8,692 bases of DNA, from contig CAZWMK010000099.1 in the NCBI GenBank assembly GCA_964635065.1, forward strand, positions 1 to 8,692, read 5' to 3'. Of the stretch, positions 4,896 to 8,692 are shown piece by piece. The position numbers and the translations under genes were made by a program. The notes below the pieces were generated by a model. It was not told where the DNA came from. It saw nothing but the letters and a program-made list of their open reading frames with translations, and made no database searches. This DNA comes from CAZWMK01 sp964635065. Lineage in GTDB: Bacteria > Pseudomonadota > Alphaproteobacteria > Sphingomonadales > Sphingomonadaceae. Numbering within the stretch: position 1 is the first letter of the stretch; each line of letters opens with the position of its first letter.

Positions 4896-7112
4896 TCAGT
4901 CGGGCAACCGCGTCGTCATCGGAACCGCCTCGTCCATCAGCTTCTGATTGCCCGATGCCCGCAGCAAGGCATCAATCGATGCGGCGGACATCGGTTTTCC
5001 GAAATAATAGCCCTGAAATCCATCGCACCCGGCGGTACGCAGAAGATTATACTGTTCACGCGTCTCGATTCCTTCGGCCACCACGTCTAGTTTGAGCGCA
5101 TGGCCCAGGGCGATGATCGAAACGAGAACATCATATTCGCCCCGCGCAAGGCCATCGACAAAATGATGGTCAATTTTCAGAAAATCGAACTGGAAATCGC
5201 GGAGATAGGCGAGACTGGAATGCCCCGTTCCAAAGTCGTCAAGCGCCATGCGGATACCCATGCGGTGCAATTGCGATAGCATGCGCATCGCCAGTTCCCG
5301 ATCGGCCATCAGCGCGTTTTCGGTGATTTCCAGGGTCAAACGTTCGGGCGCGATCGCTGCCTGCTGCAAGACAAGGCCGACTTCATCCACCAGACCCGGC
5401 ACCCGCATCTGGGCTGGCGATACATTGACACTGATACGGATTCCCGGCCATCGCGCCGCATCCATGCACGCGCGTTGCAGAACCAGCCTGCCCAAGTCCT
5501 GCACCAGTCCGACCTCTTCGGCAACCGGCACGAATTCGGCGGGTGATATGTTGCCCAGTACGGCATCATGCCAGCGCGCCAGAGATTCGACAGCAACCAT
5601 CTTTCCGGATTTTCCGTCAATGATCGGCTGGTAAACCACCTCGATCCGTTTTTCGGCAATCGCCCTCGCAAGGGCATCCTCCAGACGGCGACGGTTCTGG
5701 AGACTCGCGTCCATGGCAGGTTGAAACGTCACGAAGCAATTGCGCCCTCTGGCTTTCGCTTCGTACAAGGCGAGATCAGCCCGCCGCAAAAGCTCGTGGT
5801 CACTGATCGCGCCATCGAAATTATGGGCAATGCCTATCGAACCGCCCAGAGATACCTGCGCTCCGTTGACAGCATGCGGCTTGCGCAGCAGGGCAAGAAC
5901 AGCCATCGCCATGTCTTCAGCATCGCCGAGTTCGACATCGACCAGCAGCATGACGAACTCGTCACCACCAAAGCGCGCGAAATGCGCGTTGTCAGTGAGG
6001 CCTTGCAGGCGACTGGCCATGACAGTCAAAATCTCGTCGCCCGCTTCATGCCCCCATATGTCATTGATTTCCTTGAATCGGTCCAGATCGATGAACATGG
6101 CAACAACCTTGCCATCGATCATAGTTCCGAGAATCTGGTTCATCTGTCGGCGATTGGGCAAACCTGTCAGTTCGTCATGCAAGGCCGCATGATGTGCCGT
6201 CACGAACTCCCGGCGCGACCGTCGCACCAGCATGGCAACGACGAAAGAGCCGACCAGCATGACAACCAGAGCCGTCATGGTCGGAATTTTCACGCTCCGG
6301 GAAAAAGCCTGCAAGGGCTGCCATGCCGGCCATTGCAAAATGCCAACCGTCTCGCCCGCGCGCCCTTTCAGCGCGAGGCGCGTCATCTGGTTCGCCTCCG
6401 CCTGACCGTCACGGATGTCGGACTGGAAACCCGGCTGGGCAATCATCAGTCGGGATGCAATTGTTGACAACCATTCCGCATCCATGTGCTTGATGGCGAT
6501 CAACGCCGCGGTGCCCGCAGCCGCAGTCGTGACGCGTTTTGTGTCTTGAACGATGGCGTCTGCGATCATGAGCACTGGCTGGCCATCAAGCAGCGCGAAG
6601 TCCATTGCATCCTGTCCGTCCTCAGCCGGAACGGGGTTGCCACGCCCCGCAGCGTCCAGTGCGGTCAGTTGGGCATGTGCCGCACGCAGGAGCGGCGTGC
6701 TCTGCGGTTCCTCCCCTGACCACTGGTGATGCGTTTCCATCTTGCCGGCGCGACCGACATAAATGGGCTTGCCGCGATGATCGACGATATGGACTTCATC
6801 CACGCCATAATCGGACATCAGCCGTGCACCGACATGCTGGTGCAACCAGCGCGGGTCAGGATTGACAACGCTGTGCTGAACCGCCTGATCCCAGTTGGTG
6901 ACGGTACCGATCTGTTTTCGCAATTCTTCGGCAAGGCCCGAAATGGCTTGTAAAAGCTGCTGCTGTTCGCGGCGCGCCGAACTTTCGGCAACGCGATCCA
7001 GCGTAAAATTGGCAGTCATGATCAAGGCGAGAAGGCAGCCGCTGACAAGGCCGGTCAGAACGCTGAGCATTCCCATGAGCGGCGACGCGTTGGTTGACAG
7101 GCTCTTGATCAT
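4896..7112 (-). CDS. Membrane CHASE4-GGDEF-EAL protein (diguanylate cyclase/phosphodiesterase)
   Basis: A 738-residue inner-membrane protein of cyclic-di-GMP signalling. Transmembrane segments at about 11-33 and 276-296 flank a periplasmic CHASE4-like sensor (about 60-270; NWDQAV 73-78, YGVDEVHIVD 102-111). The GGDEF domain (about 308-463) has an intact RFGGDEF (380-386) and IDLDRFKEIND (341-351). The usual RxxD inhibitory site ahead of GGDEF is absent (TDNA there). The EAL domain (about 475-715) keeps the catalytic set: E509 in ESL (EAL variant), N563 in NVSP, LEITE (594-598), DDFGTG (625-630), K646, E680 in EGIET, and Q700 before GYYFGKPM. Both activities therefore look possible; which dominates cannot be told from sequence. 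The start ATG 7110-7112 has only a weak AAGAA site. M13 (codon at 7074-7076) is an alternative and would shorten the N-terminus before the first membrane segment. The gene is divergent from the dioxygenase gene. Confidence 0.95.
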   Translation of the reverse strand: MIKSLSTNASPLMGMLSVLTGLVSGCLLALIMTANFTLDRVAESSARREQQQLLQAISGLAEELRKQIGTVTNWDQAVQHSVVNPDPRWLHQHVGARLMSDYGVDEVHIVDHRGKPIYVGRAGKMETHHQWSGEEPQSTPLLRAAHAQLTALDAAGRGNPVPAEDGQDAMDFALLDGQPVLMIADAIVQDTKRVTTAAAGTAALIAIKHMDAEWLSTIASRLMIAQPGFQSDIRDGQAEANQMTRLALKGRAGETVGILQWPAWQPLQAFSRSVKIPTMTALVVMLVGSFVVAMLVRRSRREFVTAHHAALHDELTGLPNRRQMNQILGTMIDGKVVAMFIDLDRFKEINDIWGHEAGDEILTVMASRLQGLTDNAHFARFGGDEFVMLLVDVELGDAEDMAMAVLALLRKPHAVNGAQVSLGGSIGIAHNFDGAISDHELLRRADLALYEAKARGRNCFVTFQPAMDASLQNRRRLEDALARAIAEKRIEVVYQPIIDGKSGKMVAVESLARWHDAVLGNISPAEFVPVAEEVGLVQDLGRLVLQRACMDAARWPGIRISVNVSPAQMRVPGLVDEVGLVLQQAAIAPERLTLEITENALMADRELAMRMLSQLHRMGIRMALDDFGTGHSSLAYLRDFQFDFLKIDHHFVDGLARGEYDVLVSIIALGHALKLDVVAEGIETREQYNLLRTAGCDGFQGYYFGKPMSAASIDALLRASGNQKLMDEAVPMTTRLPD

Positions 7113-7123
7113 ATTTCTTCAAT
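7094..7123 (+). promoter_or_regulatory. Candidate promoter for the dioxygenase gene
   Basis: TTGACA at 7094-7099 is a perfect -35. With an 18-base spacer the -10 would be TTCAAT (7118-7123), four of six matches. Transcription would start near 7130, placing most of the inverted repeat in the 5' leader. The -35 lies inside the 5' end of the opposite-strand GGDEF-EAL gene. Prediction by eye only. Confidence 0.35.
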
Positions 7124-7137
7124 TCTTAGCCTCTCAA
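7108..7137 (-). promoter_or_regulatory. Candidate promoter overlapping the GGDEF-EAL start codon
   Basis: On the minus strand, TTGAGA (7137-7132), an 18-base spacer and TATGAT (7113-7108) each match consensus at five of six positions. The -10 contains the annotated ATG, so a transcript from here would begin near 7101 and lack that codon. Either this match is fortuitous and transcription starts upstream, or the true start is M13. Confidence 0.3.
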
Positions 7138-7149
7138 GGCTTAAGAATT
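7121..7149. promoter_or_regulatory. Inverted repeat in the divergent intergenic region
   Basis: AATTCTTAGCCT (7121-7132) and AGGCTTAAGAATT (7137-7149) are reverse complements except for one extra base in the right arm, with the four-base loop CTCA. It is in the middle of the 76-base gap between the GGDEF-EAL and dioxygenase genes. It may be an operator controlling both, or a hairpin in an mRNA leader. No T-run points to termination. Confidence 0.5.
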
Positions 7150-7188
7150 GGCTTATGGAGCCGTCAGCCGCTCCGGATTGAAAGTTGC

Positions 7189-8142
7189 ATGATGAACCAC
7201 GCGTCCAGCCCAGAGATCGTCCCGCTCTCGATGCAGGATGGGAAAGAGAAACCACATGATTTCGCTGACAGGCTGGGGGCGAGCTTTCGCCGCTTCGGTT
7301 TTGCCATCATCAAAGACCATGGACTTGACCCGGCTGTGATCGCACGGGCGCAGCGGGCGAGCGAAAACTTCTTCGCCCTGCCCCTGGAGGCGAAGGCCCG
7401 CTATCACCTGCCCGGCACTGGCGGGGCTCGCGGCTACACGCCCTTTGGCACCGAAGCCGCCAAGGACGCCAGCAGCGTCGATCTCAAGGAATTCTGGCAT
7501 ATGGGCCGCACTCTTCCGGCCGGACATCCCCATGCCGCCGTCATGCCACCCAATCTGTGGCCCAGCGAAATCCCCGATTTTGCCCCGGCACTATGCGCCC
7601 TGTGGTCTGGCCTTGAACAGATCGGACAAAGCCTGCTGTCCGCCATTGCGCGGCATCTGTCGCTGCCCGCCGACTTTTTCGAAGCACCGACACATGATGG
7701 CAACAGCGTTCTGCGCCTGCTGCACTATCCGCCGGTCGATGCCGATGCGCCGGGCGTGCGTGCGGGGGCACATGAAGACATTAATGTCATCACGCTGCTT
7801 TTGGGGGCCGAAGAGGCGGGACTGGAATTGCGGGAGCGATCGACAGGCCAATGGCTGGCGCTCAACCCGCCGCCGGGCACGCTGGTCGTCAATATCGGCG
7901 ACATGCTTCAACGACTGAGCAACAATGTCCTGCCGTCCACGACGCACCGCGTCGTCAATCCGCCTGTCGAACGGCGCGGCCACGCCCGCCATTCGATGCC
8001 GTTCTTTTTGCACTTCGCGCCCGACTATCTCATCCGGACGCTGCCCGGCTGCATCAGCAACGACAACCCCGACCGCTATCCGCAGTCCATTACCGCCAAT
8101 GCCTATTTGCTGGAACGCCTGCGCGAGATCCGGCTGCTGTAA
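7189..8142 (+). CDS. Fe(II)/2-oxoglutarate dioxygenase, isopenicillin N synthase-like family
   Basis: A 317-residue cytosolic oxygenase of the isopenicillin N synthase/2OG-Fe(II) family. The N-terminal DIOX_N-like region (about 8-120) includes FRRFGFAIIKDHGLD (33-47) and FFALPLEAKARY (61-72). The C-terminal double-stranded beta helix (about 172-280) has the iron ligands H195-x-D197 in GAHEDINVITLLLG and distal H253 in STTHRVVNP. R267-x-S269 would bind the 2-oxoglutarate carboxylate, so the active site looks complete. The substrate is not predictable: the family includes antibiotic, hormone and amino-acid oxygenases, and bacterial members like this are mostly uncharacterised. ATG codons at 7189 and 7192 are both possible starts; GAAAG at 7180-7184 is a weak ribosome site. 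An in-frame extension back to 6895 runs through the divergent gene and is rejected. There are no biosynthetic neighbours in view. Confidence 0.92.
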   Translation: MMNHASSPEIVPLSMQDGKEKPHDFADRLGASFRRFGFAIIKDHGLDPAVIARAQRASENFFALPLEAKARYHLPGTGGARGYTPFGTEAAKDASSVDLKEFWHMGRTLPAGHPHAAVMPPNLWPSEIPDFAPALCALWSGLEQIGQSLLSAIARHLSLPADFFEAPTHDGNSVLRLLHYPPVDADAPGVRAGAHEDINVITLLLGAEEAGLELRERSTGQWLALNPPPGTLVVNIGDMLQRLSNNVLPSTTHRVVNPPVERRGHARHSMPFFLHFAPDYLIRTLPGCISNDNPDRYPQSITANAYLLERLREIRLL

Positions 8143-8156
8143 TCCACAGCAGCCGG
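8130..8156. terminator. Hairpin at the convergent ends of the dioxygenase gene and purB
   Basis: CCGGCTGCTG (8130-8139) and CAGCAGCCGG (8147-8156) form a perfect 10-bp stem with a seven-base loop that begins with the dioxygenase TAA stop. It ends 13 bases before the purB stop codon. Its position suggests a bidirectional terminator shared by the convergent genes, but neither strand has a T-run, so it may instead protect mRNA 3' ends. Confidence 0.5.
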
Positions 8157-8168
8157 TCGCCATCGGCC

Positions 8169-8692
8169 TTAGCCGAACACACGCTTGAAGATCGTGTCGA
8201 CGTGTTTCAGGTGATAACCAAGGTCGAACAGTGCATCGAGCTCGCTGTCCGACAGCTTCGCCGACACGTCGGCATCGGCCTTCAAAAGATCCAGCAGGCT
8301 GAGCGCACCGTCCGAATCCCACACTTTCATCGCGTTACGCTGGACCAGACGATAGCTGTCCTCGCGCGAGACACCGGCTTGAGTCAGCGCCAGAAGCACG
8401 CGCTGCGAATGCACCAGGCCGCCCATGCGGTCGAGGTTCTTCTGCATGCGTTCCGGGTAAACGACGAGCTTGTCCATCACGCCGGTCAGACGTGCGAGCG
8501 CAAAATCGAGCGTGACAGTCGCATCCGGACCAATCATGCGTTCGACCGATGAGTGGCTGATGTCGCGTTCGTGCCACAATGCGACATTTTCAAGCGCCGG
8601 TGTGACATAGCCGCGGACCAGGCGGGCAAGGCCGGTCAGGTTTTCGGTCAGCACCGGGTTGCGCTTGTGCGGCATCGCGCTGGAGCCCTTCT
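8169..8692 (-). CDS. purB: Adenylosuccinate lyase, C-terminal part (cut by window edge)
   Basis: The C-terminal 173 codons of adenylosuccinate lyase, a soluble homotetramer that cleaves fumarate from SAICAR and from adenylosuccinate in purine synthesis. The fragment opens with the fumarase/aspartase superfamily signature KGSSAMPHKRNP, whose flexible loop carries the catalytic Ser. LENVALWHERDISHSSVERM follows, the usual PurB active-site contact region, then the C-terminal helical domain (SQRVLLALTQAGVSREDSYRLVQRNAMKVW) and a terminal VFG. The WHERDISHSS stretch argues for PurB over argininosuccinate lyase or fumarase. The reading frame is open to the window edge; the N-terminal roughly 260 residues are outside. 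The stop TAA is at 8169-8171, 26 bases from the convergent dioxygenase stop. Confidence 0.95.
   Translation of the reverse strand, partial: KGSSAMPHKRNPVLTENLTGLARLVRGYVTPALENVALWHERDISHSSVERMIGPDATVTLDFALARLTGVMDKLVVYPERMQKNLDRMGGLVHSQRVLLALTQAGVSREDSYRLVQRNAMKVWDSDGALSLLDLLKADADVSAKLSDSELDALFDLGYHLKHVDTIFKRVFG

Noticed and set aside
5568..6467. 299-codon plus-strand open frame
   Set aside because: It is opposite the GGDEF and EAL domains, whose motifs are intact on the minus strand; the translated product has no recognisable domain or signal.
6895..7188. In-frame extension of the dioxygenase upstream of 7189
   Set aside because: It runs antisense through the N-terminus of the GGDEF-EAL gene and through the intergenic inverted repeat; homology begins after 7189.
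7591..8322. 243-codon minus-strand open frame opposite the dioxygenase gene
   Set aside because: The plus strand encodes the full dioxygenase with iron ligands here; this frame is Arg/Gln-rich shadow sequence and also runs into purB.
1..8692. Defence system, mobile element, CRISPR array or tRNA
   Set aside because: No repeats with spacers, transposase, integrase, nuclease or tRNA-like structure were seen; the gene content is housekeeping and signalling.

Overview
This window looks like chromosome from an alphaproteobacterium, most likely Sphingomonadales (Sphingobium/Novosphingobium/Sphingopyxis type). Grounds: high GC (about 60% by eye), dense gene packing, MetH divided into two genes, a SahR-type regulator ahead of metF, and a typical alphaproteobacterial MlaA lipoprotein. 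The genus is inference. I see no tRNA, rRNA, CRISPR array, insertion sequence or phage gene, and no gene-free stretch longer than about 105 bases.

Positions 1-3569 (minus strand) hold a methionine/SAM-cycle operon, transcribed sahR - metF - metH (homocysteine domain) - metH (folate and, beyond the edge, B12 domains). Every junction overlaps: ATGA at 2619-2622 and 1681-1684, then an 11-base overlap into a TTG start at 645. A strong 22-bp inverted repeat sits directly before sahR, overlapping a promoter that would give an almost leaderless mRNA. The logic would be: SahR represses the operon until S-adenosylhomocysteine rises; MetF then makes 5-methyl-THF and MetH remethylates homocysteine. The fourth gene is broken in this sequence: at about 401-405 seven bases appear to be missing between the codons for a conserved Arg and Ile, the frame ends at TGA, and the rest of the conserved domain continues one frame over to the window edge.

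Positions 3673-4829 (plus strand) carry mlaA, an outer-membrane lipoprotein for retrograde phospholipid transport, followed by a small alanine-rich predicted lipoprotein. Positions 4896-7112 (minus) encode a membrane CHASE4-GGDEF-EAL protein for cyclic-di-GMP turnover. Divergent from it, 7189-8142 (plus) encodes an isopenicillin-N-synthase-like Fe(II)/2-oxoglutarate dioxygenase of unknown substrate; the 76-base gap between them contains a near-perfect inverted repeat. Positions 8169-8692 (minus) are the C-terminal part of purB, convergent with the dioxygenase gene.

Most of the window is ordinary housekeeping sequence. The points most worth checking are the metH frameshift, the operator/leaderless promoter of sahR, and the inverted repeat between the GGDEF-EAL and dioxygenase genes.
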